Source: Lachnospiraceae bacterium (lineage in GTDB: Bacteria; Bacillota_A; Clostridia; Lachnospirales; Lachnospiraceae). Taken from it: 64,000 bases of DNA. A model generated the notes under the pieces. That model was not told the origin of the DNA, did no database searches, and worked only from the letters and a program-made list of their open reading frames with translations. Positions 33,572 to 43,275 of the stretch are shown piece after piece. Made by a program: the position numbers and the translations under genes. Location: the NCBI GenBank assembly GCA_017522685.1, contig JAFWYN010000029.1:65446-129445 (forward strand). The letters run 5' to 3'. How positions within the stretch are numbered: position 1 is the first letter of the stretch; each line of letters begins with the position of its first letter.

Positions 33572-36520
33572 ATGAAGAGGTCTAAAAGGTCTGGAAAAAA
33601 ATTACTTATCACAGTCGCCGTTGTGGCAGTTATTGTCGGCATTGGCGCATTAATGAATCTGCGGCCGGTAGAAACTTTTGAAGAGAAGTACGCAGGAGTG
33701 GATTTGGAAGCTGACGTAGCGGGTGTACAGAGAGAAGGTACCTATGCGAAGTATTTGGCTGAGCACGCAAATGCAGCAAATCCTTCTGTAACCGTGCCCG
33801 TTGATTTGTTCTCCTACACAGCAACCGAAGGGGTTGAGGTGAAAGAGAATTATGAAGGCGCAGCAAAGGTTCTTTATACTGAGAACTTGTCGCAGGTTAC
33901 CTGGAAGGTAGATGTGCCGGAAAGCGGATTCTACAACCTGGAGATGGAGTTCTTAGCTCCTAAGTCTGCAGGTATTGCAGTAGAACGCGGTATTTTAATA
34001 AATGGAAAGGAACCGTTTTCAGATGCATTGAATGTGAGCTTCACCAGAATCTGGGCAGATGGCGGCGAGGTTACAACAGACAATCAGGGTAATGAAATCA
34101 GACCTACACAGATAGAAGTGATTGATTGGCAGACCACAAGATTCCGCGATGACCGTGGTTATGTGGCAGATCCTTATAAGTTCTATTTGGAAAAGGGTGA
34201 AAACGAGATTTCCATGAAGGCGACGAATGAACCTATGGCTATTAAGAGCCTGGCATTTGTTCCTGTAGAGGATTTGGATACCTATGCAGAATATTTGGCT
34301 AAGCAGCCTGCGGATACTTCCAGCCAGACTGCAAAGACATATATCGGAAGAGTGGAAGGTGAGGATTCTACCTTACGTTCAGAATCTTCCCTTTATGCAA
34401 AGTACGACCGTTCTTCACCGACCACCAGCCCTAACAGCGTAACTAAGACTGTTTTGAACTATGTAGGTGGTGAAACCTGGAAGAGTACAGGTCAGTGGAT
34501 TGAATGGGATTTTGAAGTTCCTGAGGATGGTTATTATAATATTACCGTAAAGGGACGTCAGAACTATGCAAGAGGTAGCGTTTCCAACCGTATCGTTTAC
34601 ATCGACGGAGAGGTTCCTTTTAAAGAGTTGAAAGAAGTTAGTTTTGAGTACATGAATGACTGGAACAATCTGACATTATCCGATGCTAACGGTGAGGCTT
34701 ACAAGTTCTATCTTACCAAGGGTAAGCATACCATCCGTATGGAAGCTTGTTTGGGCGGCGTTGGTGAAATCCTGGGACAGTTAGAAGACTCTACTTATAG
34801 ATTGAATCAGATGTACAAGACTCTTTTGGTTTACACCGGTTCAAATCCTGATAAGTACAGAGATTATAAGATTCACAATACATATCCTGAAATCATGGAC
34901 GCTATGGATTTGGAATCTAAGAGATTATACAAGATCGTAGATGACATGGTTGCATACAGCGGACAGAAGAGTGGTGAAATTGCTACTGCACAGACACTGG
35001 CAATTCAGTTGGAACGTTTCTGCGAGAAACCCAACAAGATTACTCTTGAGTTTGTAAATTTCAAGGATAATATTACAGCACTCGGTACTTCAGCTTTGAG
35101 TATGAGTGAAAGTAAATTGGATATTGACTACATCACCATCAGTGGTGTAGATGCTAAGGTGAAAAAGGATAAGGCAAACTTCTTTACCAGCACCTGGCAT
35201 GAAATTAAGTCTTTCGTAGTTTCCTTCTTTATTGATTACAATACAGTTGGTGATGTTTATGATGAAAGCGATGAAGTGATCAAGGTTTGGGTAACCACCG
35301 GTCGTGACCAGGGTACCATTTTGAAGTCCATGATTGATGATGACTTTACACCCAACAGCGGCATTAAGGTTAACGTGGAAATCGTTGGTGCGGATGCACT
35401 TTTGAATGCGGTTATTGCAGGTCGAGGACCTAACGTGGCATTGTCAGTTGGCGCTGATCAGCCTGTTAACTACGCACTCCGTGGCGCGGCTGAAGATATC
35501 ACCCAGTTTGAGGGATATGAAGAAGTGCTGAGTCATTATGCAAGCGGTTCTTATGAGCAGTATCGTTTGGAAGACGGTATTTACGGTGTTCCCGAGACCA
35601 TGACCTTCAATGTAATGTTCTATCGTAAGGACATATTAGAAGAATTGGGATTAGACATCCCTAAGACTTGGGATGAATTGATTGAAATGTTACCTACCAT
35701 CCAGGGTAAGAACTTGTCAGTAGGTATTCCTTCCGCAGCAGGAAGTAGTACCAATGCAAGTGGTGGTGCACCCGCATCCGGTGACCTTGGTATGTACTTC
35801 GCCCTTTTATATCAGAACGGCGGTGACATGTATAACGAAAGAGGTACTAAGACTACCGTAGATGATGAAGCCGGCATGAAGGCGTTTGAGGATTATGTAA
35901 GATACTTCAATGACTATGGTCTTCCTCAGATTTATGACTTTGCCAGCCGTTTCCGTTCCGGCGAAATGCCCATCGGTATTCAGCCTTATTCTATGTACAA
36001 TACCTTGATGGTATCTGCACCGGAAATCAGAGGTCTTTGGGACTTTACCGTACTTCCCGGTACCGTACGTGTGGATGAGAATGGAAATGAATACATCAAT
36101 AACGACAGCTTTATCGTAGGTGGTGCTACCATGATGATTGCAACAGAGGATGAAAGCATCAAGCAGAAATCCTGGGAGTTCATGAAGTGGTGGGCAAAAG
36201 CAGATACTCAGGTTCGTTTCGGTAGAGAAATCGAAGCATTACTTGGTTCTTCTGCAAGATATGCTACTGCAAACAGAGATGCATTCGTACAGTTGTCCTG
36301 GAGTGCTGAAAACCTGGCGGTATTGAATGAACAGTGGGATAACACCTTCGGTATCCGAGAGGTACCCGGCGGTTACTTCACCGGACGTCATATCAGTAAT
36401 GCAATCCGTATGGTATTGTTCTTTAAGGATGACCCTCGTGAGACCATTATTGACTACTCTGTGAAGATTGATGAAGAAATTGTAAAGAAACGTAAAGAGT
36501 TCAATTTACCGTTAGAATAG
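33572..36520 (+). CDS. Membrane-anchored solute-binding protein fused to two carbohydrate-binding-like domains
   Basis: A 982-residue exported protein. It has an uncleaved-looking N-terminal helix (about 10-29) without a lipobox, two related beta-sandwich domains (about 60-245 and 256-400; ESGFYNLEMEF and EDGYYNITVKG mark matching strands; CBM35/CBM6-like by eye), a helical connector (about 405-560), then a complete sugar-type ABC binding protein (about 565-960; VWVTTGRDQGTILKSMIDDDF, GVPETMTFNVMFYRKDILEELG, PKTWDELIEML). Usual binding proteins have about 400-450 residues. ATG 33572 follows GGAGG by 5 nt; an ATG at 33560 is inside that ribosome site. First gene of the 12-kb transport operon; its own domains probably grip polymer while it hands oligomers to the permeases. 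Confidence 0.85.
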   Translation: MKRSKRSGKKLLITVAVVAVIVGIGALMNLRPVETFEEKYAGVDLEADVAGVQREGTYAKYLAEHANAANPSVTVPVDLFSYTATEGVEVKENYEGAAKVLYTENLSQVTWKVDVPESGFYNLEMEFLAPKSAGIAVERGILINGKEPFSDALNVSFTRIWADGGEVTTDNQGNEIRPTQIEVIDWQTTRFRDDRGYVADPYKFYLEKGENEISMKATNEPMAIKSLAFVPVEDLDTYAEYLAKQPADTSSQTAKTYIGRVEGEDSTLRSESSLYAKYDRSSPTTSPNSVTKTVLNYVGGETWKSTGQWIEWDFEVPEDGYYNITVKGRQNYARGSVSNRIVYIDGEVPFKELKEVSFEYMNDWNNLTLSDANGEAYKFYLTKGKHTIRMEACLGGVGEILGQLEDSTYRLNQMYKTLLVYTGSNPDKYRDYKIHNTYPEIMDAMDLESKRLYKIVDDMVAYSGQKSGEIATAQTLAIQLERFCEKPNKITLEFVNFKDNITALGTSALSMSESKLDIDYITISGVDAKVKKDKANFFTSTWHEIKSFVVSFFIDYNTVGDVYDESDEVIKVWVTTGRDQGTILKSMIDDDFTPNSGIKVNVEIVGADALLNAVIAGRGPNVALSVGADQPVNYALRGAAEDITQFEGYEEVLSHYASGSYEQYRLEDGIYGVPETMTFNVMFYRKDILEELGLDIPKTWDELIEMLPTIQGKNLSVGIPSAAGSSTNASGGAPASGDLGMYFALLYQNGGDMYNERGTKTTVDDEAGMKAFEDYVRYFNDYGLPQIYDFASRFRSGEMPIGIQPYSMYNTLMVSAPEIRGLWDFTVLPGTVRVDENGNEYINNDSFIVGGATMMIATEDESIKQKSWEFMKWWAKADTQVRFGREIEALLGSSARYATANRDAFVQLSWSAENLAVLNEQWDNTFGIREVPGGYFTGRHISNAIRMVLFFKDDPRETIIDYSVKIDEEIVKKRKEFNLPLE

Positions 36521-36531
36521 GGGAGTGAAGA

Positions 36532-37476
36532 ATGAAAGAGTATTTTAATAAATATATAACCCTTCGTAAGCACAATGCGAAGGTGGCTTGGAAAAAAGCC
36601 AAAAAAAGTAAAATGTGCTATGCGTTCCTGGCGCCCTATGCGTTAATCTTCTTTTTGTTCTATGTGGCACCTGTAGTAGTATCCATTTTCTATGGTTTTA
36701 CGTATTATAATGTTTTGGAGAGTCCCAGATTCCTGGGACCCCAGAACTACATCAGCTTGATTCTGGACGATGATATTTTCCTGACCAGTATCAAAAACAC
36801 CATGTTGATAGCAATTATTACCGGACCTTTGGGATATATAGCGGCATTCCTGTTCGCGTGGTTAATCAATGAATTGCCTCGTTGGATTCGAAGCGTTGCG
36901 GTTATCATATTCTATGTACCGTCCATTACCGGTTTTGCATGTCTGGCCATCTTCAGAGATATCCTTTTCAAGGGTGATGCTTATGGTTTGATTAACTCCT
37001 GGGGAATGGAACTTGGTTTAATCGACACACCGATTTTGTGGCTGGTAAATCCTCAGTATATGTTACCTATCTGTATGATTGCTATTTTGTGGCAGAGTTT
37101 AGGTAGCGGTTTCCTTTCCTTCGTAGCAGGTCTTCAGGGCGTGGACAGATCCATGTATGAAGCAGGTTACATGGATGGTATTAAGAACAGATGGCAGGAG
37201 CTTTGGTTTATTACCTTGCCTTCCATGAAGCCTATGTTGATGTTCGGTGCGGTTATGTCCATCACCGGTGCATTCAGCCAGAGCCAGGTGTTGATGCAGC
37301 TGTGCGGATTCCCCAGTACGGATTATGCGGCAAGAACCATTGTAACCCATCTTTATGATTATGGTTTCATTCGTTTTGAAATGGGTTATGCATCTGCAAT
37401 TGCAACCGTATTGTTCTTAATGATGATATTATGTAACAAGGCAATTCAAAGTCTGATTGGAAGAGTAGGAACCTGA
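36532..37476 (+). CDS. Sugar ABC permease, MalF/UgpA type (pair 1)
   Basis: A 314-residue inner-membrane protein with six predicted helices and the EAA coupling loop EAGYMDGIKNRWQELWFITLPSMKP, where the ATPase docks. It lies 11 nt behind the fused binding protein and 1 nt before its partner permease. The substrate is inferred to be xylo-oligosaccharide from context only. No ATPase is encoded in the operon, so a shared MsmX-type ATPase from elsewhere is expected. Confidence 0.92.
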   Translation: MKEYFNKYITLRKHNAKVAWKKAKKSKMCYAFLAPYALIFFLFYVAPVVVSIFYGFTYYNVLESPRFLGPQNYISLILDDDIFLTSIKNTMLIAIITGPLGYIAAFLFAWLINELPRWIRSVAVIIFYVPSITGFACLAIFRDILFKGDAYGLINSWGMELGLIDTPILWLVNPQYMLPICMIAILWQSLGSGFLSFVAGLQGVDRSMYEAGYMDGIKNRWQELWFITLPSMKPMLMFGAVMSITGAFSQSQVLMQLCGFPSTDYAARTIVTHLYDYGFIRFEMGYASAIATVLFLMMILCNKAIQSLIGRVGT

Positions 37477-37477
37477 T

Positions 37478-38380
37478 ATGAGCAAGAAGATAAAAGAAAA
37501 GAATGTAGAAATAGAATATCGCAAAAAGCTGATCAAAAAAAGGAAACCGAATCGTTCCGTAGGTGGGGATATTGGCTTGTACATATTCCTTACGGTTATG
37601 GCGTGGCTGATGGTTGTGCCGCTTATTTACCAGGTTAACAACGCAATGAAGCCTCTGGATGAGTTGTTTAAGTATCCGCCCAGAATGATTGCGTTGAACC
37701 CCACTTTTGACAACTTTTTTGACTTATTTGTAACAATGGGTAAGTCTTGGGTATCATTTACCAGATACCTGTTTAATACGCTGCTTGTAACCATACTTGG
37801 TACAGCAGGACATTTGTTAATCGCATCCATGGGTGCATTCGTACTTGCAAAGTACCAGTTCCCCGGATCGCAGACCTTCTTTAAGTTGGTAACAGTTTCC
37901 ATGATGTTCGTAGCACAGGTAACCATGATTCCCAACTACTTGATTTTAAATGGTTTGAATATGATTGATACTTATTGGGCAATCATTATTCCCGCATTTG
38001 CTTCACCTACAGGATTCTTCCTTATGAAGCAGTTTATGGAAGGACTTCCCAGTTCATTGATTGAAGCGGCTAAGATTGATGGTGCAAGCGAATGGAGAGT
38101 GTTCTCAAAAATCGTTATTCCTAATGTAAAGCCGGCATTAATGACCATGATTATCTTCTCCGTACAGGCACTGTGGAACAACCCCGCATCCATGTACATC
38201 TATTCTGAAGAGAAGAAGACCTTAGTGTTTGCGATGAGCCAGATTCAGGGTGGTGGTATCGCAAGAACCGGTCAGGCAGCTGCGGTAGCGGTTGTGCTTA
38301 TGATTGTACCGATAGCAACATTTATTATTTCCGAAAGTCAGATTTTGGAAACCATGGCAAGCTCAGGCTTGAAGGACTAA
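37478..38380 (+). CDS. Sugar ABC permease, MalG/UgpE type (pair 1)
   Basis: A 300-residue partner of the preceding permease; six helices and EAA loop EAAKIDGASEWRVFSKIVIPNVKPA. The basic N-terminal tail (KKIKEKNVEIEYRKKLIKKRK) is cytoplasmic. Together with the upstream gene it makes one importer channel. Confidence 0.92.
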   Translation: MSKKIKEKNVEIEYRKKLIKKRKPNRSVGGDIGLYIFLTVMAWLMVVPLIYQVNNAMKPLDELFKYPPRMIALNPTFDNFFDLFVTMGKSWVSFTRYLFNTLLVTILGTAGHLLIASMGAFVLAKYQFPGSQTFFKLVTVSMMFVAQVTMIPNYLILNGLNMIDTYWAIIIPAFASPTGFFLMKQFMEGLPSSLIEAAKIDGASEWRVFSKIVIPNVKPALMTMIIFSVQALWNNPASMYIYSEEKKTLVFAMSQIQGGGIARTGQAAAVAVVLMIVPIATFIISESQILETMASSGLKD

Positions 38381-38397
38381 TGTAAGTGAGGTGGCAT

Positions 38398-39906
38398 ATG
38401 AAAAGAATAATTACTGGAATCGCCGCATTTGCATTGGCGATAAGCGTGTTTGCAGGAAGTACCATTTCGGTATGTGCAAAGGATAAGAGCTACACTTATA
38501 ATTATGATTACTGGGGAGATGTACAGGATTCGCCGGACTTCTACATGGTTCAGGATTCCTTCACCTCAGGCGCTTTGGGATTAGATGTTCCCATGAAGAG
38601 CCCTCAGGGACTTTTCGCAAAGGATAATCTTCTTTATATTGTAGATACCGGTAACAACCGTATCATCGAGATGGAGAAGAATGCAGAGGATGGTAGCTTT
38701 AAGGTTCTCAGATATATTACAGAATTTAAGGGTGGAGATTTAGAGGTGAAGACCTTTGCAACCCCTACCGACGTATCTGTAGATGATGATGGCAACTTCT
38801 ACATTGCAGATAAGGATAATTCAAGAATCTTAAAACTTGATAACGATTTAAACTACATTATGCAGTTTACAATCCCCGTAGATCCTTCCTTGGATGAAAA
38901 GACAAATTTCCAGCCCAATAAGCTGGCAGTTGATACCGCGGGTCGTGTTTATTGTATCGCAACCGGTATTAACAAGGGTCTTATTAAATATGAAAGCAAC
39001 GGTGACTTTGCAAGCTTCGTAGGCGCAACCCCTGTTTCTTACAACTTCTTTGATTATTTAAAGAAGAAATTTGCAACACAGGCACAGAGAGAAAAGATGA
39101 TTTCTTTCGTTCCTACTGAGTACGAAAATATTTTCATGGATCATGAAGGTTTCGTATATGCATGTATTGCCAGTGTGAAGGAAGAAGATTTGAAGGCAGG
39201 TACCGTACATGCAGTCAGAAAGCTGAACCTGCTGGGTGATGATATTCTGGTACGTAATGGTGAGTTCCCTGTTTATGGTGATATTTATATGGGTACCGGT
39301 GGTGGTATCTCCGGTCCTTCCAGATTTGCGGATGTGACCTGTATGGACAACGATGTGTATGTTTGTCTGGATAGAAACCGTGGCCGTCTGTTCGGTTATG
39401 ATGACCAGGGTAATCTGGTATTCGCATTTGGTGGTAACGGTAACCGTGACGGTTACTTCAGACAGCCTTCCGCAATTGTTAATATGGGAAGAGATTTATA
39501 TGTACTTGACAGCTTGGATTGCAGCATTACTACTTTTGGTACCACAGAGTTTGGTGACGTAGTATTTGATGCGATGGAGCAGTTTGACAGAGGTGAGTAC
39601 GATGCGTCTGAAGCATCCTGGATTCACGCAAAGAATCTGAATGGTAACTATGACTTGGCCTATATCGGAATCGGTCGTGCGTTACTTCGTCAGGAAAAGT
39701 ACAAAGAAGCAATGGAATATTTCGAAGTTAAGTATGATGCGGACAACTATTCCAAGGCATATAAGCAGTATCGTAAGGTATGGATAGAAGAAAATATCGG
39801 TTTGGTAGTGGCAGCACTTATTGTGATTGTTGTGGTTCCCTTGGCTATTGGTAAGATTAGAAGAATCAAGCGCGAAATCGATATGGCTGATATCTTTAGA
39901 ATCTAA
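38398..39906 (+). CDS. Exported NHL-type beta-propeller protein with TPR and C-terminal anchor
   Basis: A 502-residue protein. A signal peptide (about 1-28, ending VCA) is followed by NHL-like blades (about 60-390), recognisable as repeats of the type LLYIVDTGNNRIIEM, NFYIADKDNSRILKL and DLYVLDSLDCSITTF. Then come TPR-like helices (about 395-455, YIGIGRALLRQEKYKEAMEYFE), one transmembrane helix (about 466-486) and a short basic cytoplasmic tail. So it is an outward-facing propeller held at the membrane, probably a scaffold or glycan contact in the transport operon. ATG 38398 follows GAGGTGG. No catalytic motif is seen; function is not known. Confidence 0.8.
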   Translation: MKRIITGIAAFALAISVFAGSTISVCAKDKSYTYNYDYWGDVQDSPDFYMVQDSFTSGALGLDVPMKSPQGLFAKDNLLYIVDTGNNRIIEMEKNAEDGSFKVLRYITEFKGGDLEVKTFATPTDVSVDDDGNFYIADKDNSRILKLDNDLNYIMQFTIPVDPSLDEKTNFQPNKLAVDTAGRVYCIATGINKGLIKYESNGDFASFVGATPVSYNFFDYLKKKFATQAQREKMISFVPTEYENIFMDHEGFVYACIASVKEEDLKAGTVHAVRKLNLLGDDILVRNGEFPVYGDIYMGTGGGISGPSRFADVTCMDNDVYVCLDRNRGRLFGYDDQGNLVFAFGGNGNRDGYFRQPSAIVNMGRDLYVLDSLDCSITTFGTTEFGDVVFDAMEQFDRGEYDASEASWIHAKNLNGNYDLAYIGIGRALLRQEKYKEAMEYFEVKYDADNYSKAYKQYRKVWIEENIGLVVAALIVIVVVPLAIGKIRRIKREIDMADIFRI

Positions 39907-39920
39907 TGGAGGAGGCAGAT

Positions 39921-40577
39921 ATGATAGCGGCATTAAAAAACAAATCTAAATGGCAGCGTTATTTCAAATCGCTGAAGTTTGCTTTATACTGTTTGACTCA
40001 TCCGTTGGACGGTTTCTGGGATTTAACCCATGAAAAACGCGGTACCTACGCTGCAGCAAACACAATCCTGATTCTGACATTACTTGCCAGAGTTATGGGA
40101 TTAAGATTTACAAGCTTTGTAATTAAACCCCTTTACTGGGAAGAATTAAATATGTTTACCTATATTGCCAGTATTTTATTCCCCTTGGCATTGTGGGTAA
40201 TAGGTAACTGGGCATTGACAACCTTGTTTGACGGTAAGGGCCGTCTGGGACAGGTATATATGGCTACCTGTTATGCGATTGCACCTTATCCGTTGATTCA
40301 GTTCCCGTTAATGATATTTAGTAACTTTGTAACTGTGGATGAGGTGGGATTCTACAACATGGTCAATGTGGTTTCCCTGTTGTGGGCGGTATTCCTCATT
40401 ATCTTTGCAATGCAGCAGATACATGAGTTTGGCCCCGGCAAGAATATTCTGTTTACCATAGCAAGTATTTTTGCAATGTTAGTTATCTTATTCATCCTGA
40501 TGCTTTTCTTCAGTATGATTTCACAGGGTGTTGCATACTTTATCTCATTAGGCAAGGAATTATTGTTCCGCCTATAG
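39921..40577 (+). CDS. Yip1-family multi-span membrane protein
   Basis: A 218-residue integral membrane protein with about five helices (hydrophobic runs near 48-65, 78-102, 115-135, 145-168 and 180-205) and the Yip1-like N-terminal segment THPLDGFWDLTHEKRGTY. In bacteria this family has no settled role; it is found next to DUF5696 proteins and sugar importers in Firmicutes. ATG 39921 is preceded by GGAGG; an ATG at 39906 overlaps that site. It lies directly after the NHL gene and before the DUF5696-like gene. Confidence 0.75.
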   Translation: MIAALKNKSKWQRYFKSLKFALYCLTHPLDGFWDLTHEKRGTYAAANTILILTLLARVMGLRFTSFVIKPLYWEELNMFTYIASILFPLALWVIGNWALTTLFDGKGRLGQVYMATCYAIAPYPLIQFPLMIFSNFVTVDEVGFYNMVNVVSLLWAVFLIIFAMQQIHEFGPGKNILFTIASIFAMLVILFILMLFFSMISQGVAYFISLGKELLFRL

Positions 40578-40625
40578 TGCGACGGATACAATAATCAAAT
40601 GGTTAATTAGAGGACAGGAGAAACA

Positions 40626-43235
40626 ATGAAAAAGGAAAAATCAGTAAAAACAAAAAAGTCAAATAAAGTAATGACTTCCATTTTAAATCTGGTTAAGCGT
40701 TGGGCATTCCCCGTGATTCTGTGTGCAATTATCGGTGTTGGTATCTTTTATGTAGTAAATCATAAAGATGCAGTAGAAGAGGAAGCAATCACAGAAATAA
40801 AGGGATATGACGGAGATGGTCAGCCCATCGTTTTGGAAAATGATGCATTAAAGCTGACTTTGGATACCACAACCACTCAGTTTCAGCTGTTGGTAAAGGA
40901 CAGCGGAAAGATTTGGTATTCCAATCCCGTAAACGCTGCCAATGACCCTATGGCATTGGGAACAGATAAAGAGTTATTACAGTCAACCTTGAATGTAACA
41001 CATAGTGTACAGTCAGGTTTGGAAACAGTTTACAATAACTACAGATATAGTATCAGAAACGGACTTTACGAGATTCAGTATGAGCCCGGAAGCAATTCAG
41101 TAAGAATTGATTATTCTCTCGGTGATATCGAAAGAGAATATATCGTTCCTCCCGTTTTGACTGTTGCCGAGTATGACGAATGGTGCAGCAAAATGGAAAA
41201 GAAAGACACCAGAATGATGGATGAATATTTTAAGAAATATGACATCAACAAACTGGGTAAGAAGGATAACAAGGAAGAACTTTTAGCAAACTACCCCATG
41301 CTGGAGACAGAGGTATGTTACGTACTTCGTGAAACCACAAAGGGTAAGGTGCGAGTAACACTTGAAGAGATTTTCGCATCTGTCGGTTATACCTTGGAAG
41401 ATTATGCAGAGCATAAGACACGTTCCAATGCTACCAATACATCTGATAAGCCTATCTTCGGTGCAAGTATTATTTACAGCCTGGTAGGAAATGAACTGGT
41501 AGTAGAGGTACCTGTTGATAGCTTGATATACAAGGAAGATACTCCTATTACAGCGGTAACTCCCCTTCCTTACTTCGGAGCAGGCGGTTCCGAGGACGAA
41601 GGCTTCCTGTTTATTCCGGAAGGCGGCGGTAGCCTTATTCACTTCAATAATGGTAAGGTGGCACAGCCCAATTATGCAGCTAATGTATACGGCTGGGATT
41701 ATGGTTTGTTCCGTGATTCCGTGGTACATAATACAAAGACCTATTTCAATACCTATGGTATTGCAAGCGGAGAGGATTCCTTCCTCTGTATTTTGGATGA
41801 TGGTGCTGCTTATGCATCTATCCAGGCAGATATCGGTGGCAAGACCCATTCCTACAACTTTGTAAACTCAAAGTACGCAGTAGCTACCAGAGAAAAGTAT
41901 GATGTAGGTCAGATCGCAAATACAGATATCTATGTATATCTGGAAGATTTGCCGGATGAAGTTTTCACCCAGAGATATCGTTTTATCAATTCCAACAGCT
42001 ATGTAGATATGGCTAAGGAATATCAGAACTATTTATTCGAAGAGTACGGTGATGTACTTACTAAGAATACTGACACCTCTACACCTGTTGCATTCGAGAT
42101 CGTAGGTGCGGTAGATAAGGTTCGTCAGGTATTGGGTGTTCCTGTTTCAAGACCTTTGAAACTGACTACTTATAAAGAAGCAACTGAGATGATTAAGGAA
42201 TTGAAGGCAGACGGTATTGAAAATATGTCTGTGAAATATACCGGATGGTGTAACGGTGGTGTACAGCAGGAATACTTAGAGAAAGTTAAGCTTATTTCAG
42301 CACTTGGTAACAAGAAGGATATGAAGAATCTTTCCGATACCGCAAGTCAGCTGGGTGTAGACCTTTATTTAAACGGTGTTACACAGTATGCATATAACAG
42401 CAATCTTTTAGATGGTTTCTTCTCTTACTCTGATGCAGCTAAGTTCATCAGTAAGGAAAGAGCTGAATTATATGAATACAGTGCAGTAACTTATGCAGCA
42501 AGAGAAGGCGGTAAGTCATTCTATCTGTTACATACAGATATCGCACATCAGATGATGGATAATCTGGTAGCTGAAGCAAACAAATATAAGACCGGCGTAT
42601 CCTTCCAGGAAGTTGGTAAGGAGCTGGCATCTGACTTCTACAAGAAAGACATCAGCTACAGACAGGATGTTATGGAGGAGCAGGTAGAGAAGCTGAAAAA
42701 CATTAAGGCTTCCGGCACCAAGGTTATGATTAATCTTGGTAACAGCTATGCAGCACCTTACAGTGATATGATTACCAATATGGATTTGAAGGGTAGTAAG
42801 GATACCTTAATTGATGAAGCAGTACCTTTCTATCAGTTAGCAATCCATGGATTTGTTAACTATACCGGATACCCTATCAATATTTCCGGCAACGAAGTAG
42901 ATGAAGTTTTACTGGCTGCTGAGTATGGTGCAGGCTTATCCTTCACATTCATGAAGGAATCAGCATTTGCACTGCAGAAAACATTGTATACCGAGTATTA
43001 TGGTTCTGAATATGCTGCTTGGCATGACAGAATGCTTGATATTTACAATCGATACAATTCCGAGCTTAAGCATACCTTTAATCAACAGATGGTCGACCAT
43101 GACAATATAACGGTAGAGTTATCCTGCACAACCTATGAAGATGGCACCAAGGTTTATGTAAACTACGGACATGAGGATGCAAAAACTGAAGATGGCATTG
43201 TGGTTCCTGCAAAGGATTTCAAGGTAATTCGTTAA
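40626..43235 (+). CDS. DUF5696-type membrane-anchored protein
   Basis: An 869-residue protein with an N-terminal anchor helix (about 30-46) and a large outside part. Residues about 60-420 are beta-rich and look like a mutarotase-type sandwich (ENDALKLTLDTTTTQFQLLVKDSGKIWYSNP); residues about 490-830 have the alternating pattern of a (beta/alpha)8 barrel (NMSVKYTGWCNGGVQQ, GVDLYLNGV, SFYLLHTDIAHQMMDN, VMINLGNSYAAPYSDM). This resembles glycosidase clans with sandwich plus barrel, so an enzyme on glycans is conceivable, but I see no assured catalytic pair and make no activity claim. Naming rests on recalled similarity to DUF5696. Confidence 0.7.
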   Translation: MKKEKSVKTKKSNKVMTSILNLVKRWAFPVILCAIIGVGIFYVVNHKDAVEEEAITEIKGYDGDGQPIVLENDALKLTLDTTTTQFQLLVKDSGKIWYSNPVNAANDPMALGTDKELLQSTLNVTHSVQSGLETVYNNYRYSIRNGLYEIQYEPGSNSVRIDYSLGDIEREYIVPPVLTVAEYDEWCSKMEKKDTRMMDEYFKKYDINKLGKKDNKEELLANYPMLETEVCYVLRETTKGKVRVTLEEIFASVGYTLEDYAEHKTRSNATNTSDKPIFGASIIYSLVGNELVVEVPVDSLIYKEDTPITAVTPLPYFGAGGSEDEGFLFIPEGGGSLIHFNNGKVAQPNYAANVYGWDYGLFRDSVVHNTKTYFNTYGIASGEDSFLCILDDGAAYASIQADIGGKTHSYNFVNSKYAVATREKYDVGQIANTDIYVYLEDLPDEVFTQRYRFINSNSYVDMAKEYQNYLFEEYGDVLTKNTDTSTPVAFEIVGAVDKVRQVLGVPVSRPLKLTTYKEATEMIKELKADGIENMSVKYTGWCNGGVQQEYLEKVKLISALGNKKDMKNLSDTASQLGVDLYLNGVTQYAYNSNLLDGFFSYSDAAKFISKERAELYEYSAVTYAAREGGKSFYLLHTDIAHQMMDNLVAEANKYKTGVSFQEVGKELASDFYKKDISYRQDVMEEQVEKLKNIKASGTKVMINLGNSYAAPYSDMITNMDLKGSKDTLIDEAVPFYQLAIHGFVNYTGYPINISGNEVDEVLLAAEYGAGLSFTFMKESAFALQKTLYTEYYGSEYAAWHDRMLDIYNRYNSELKHTFNQQMVDHDNITVELSCTTYEDGTKVYVNYGHEDAKTEDGIVVPAKDFKVIR

Positions 43236-43275
43236 TTTGTTATTGTAGAATATTTCATTAGAAAGGGTTATTGTT

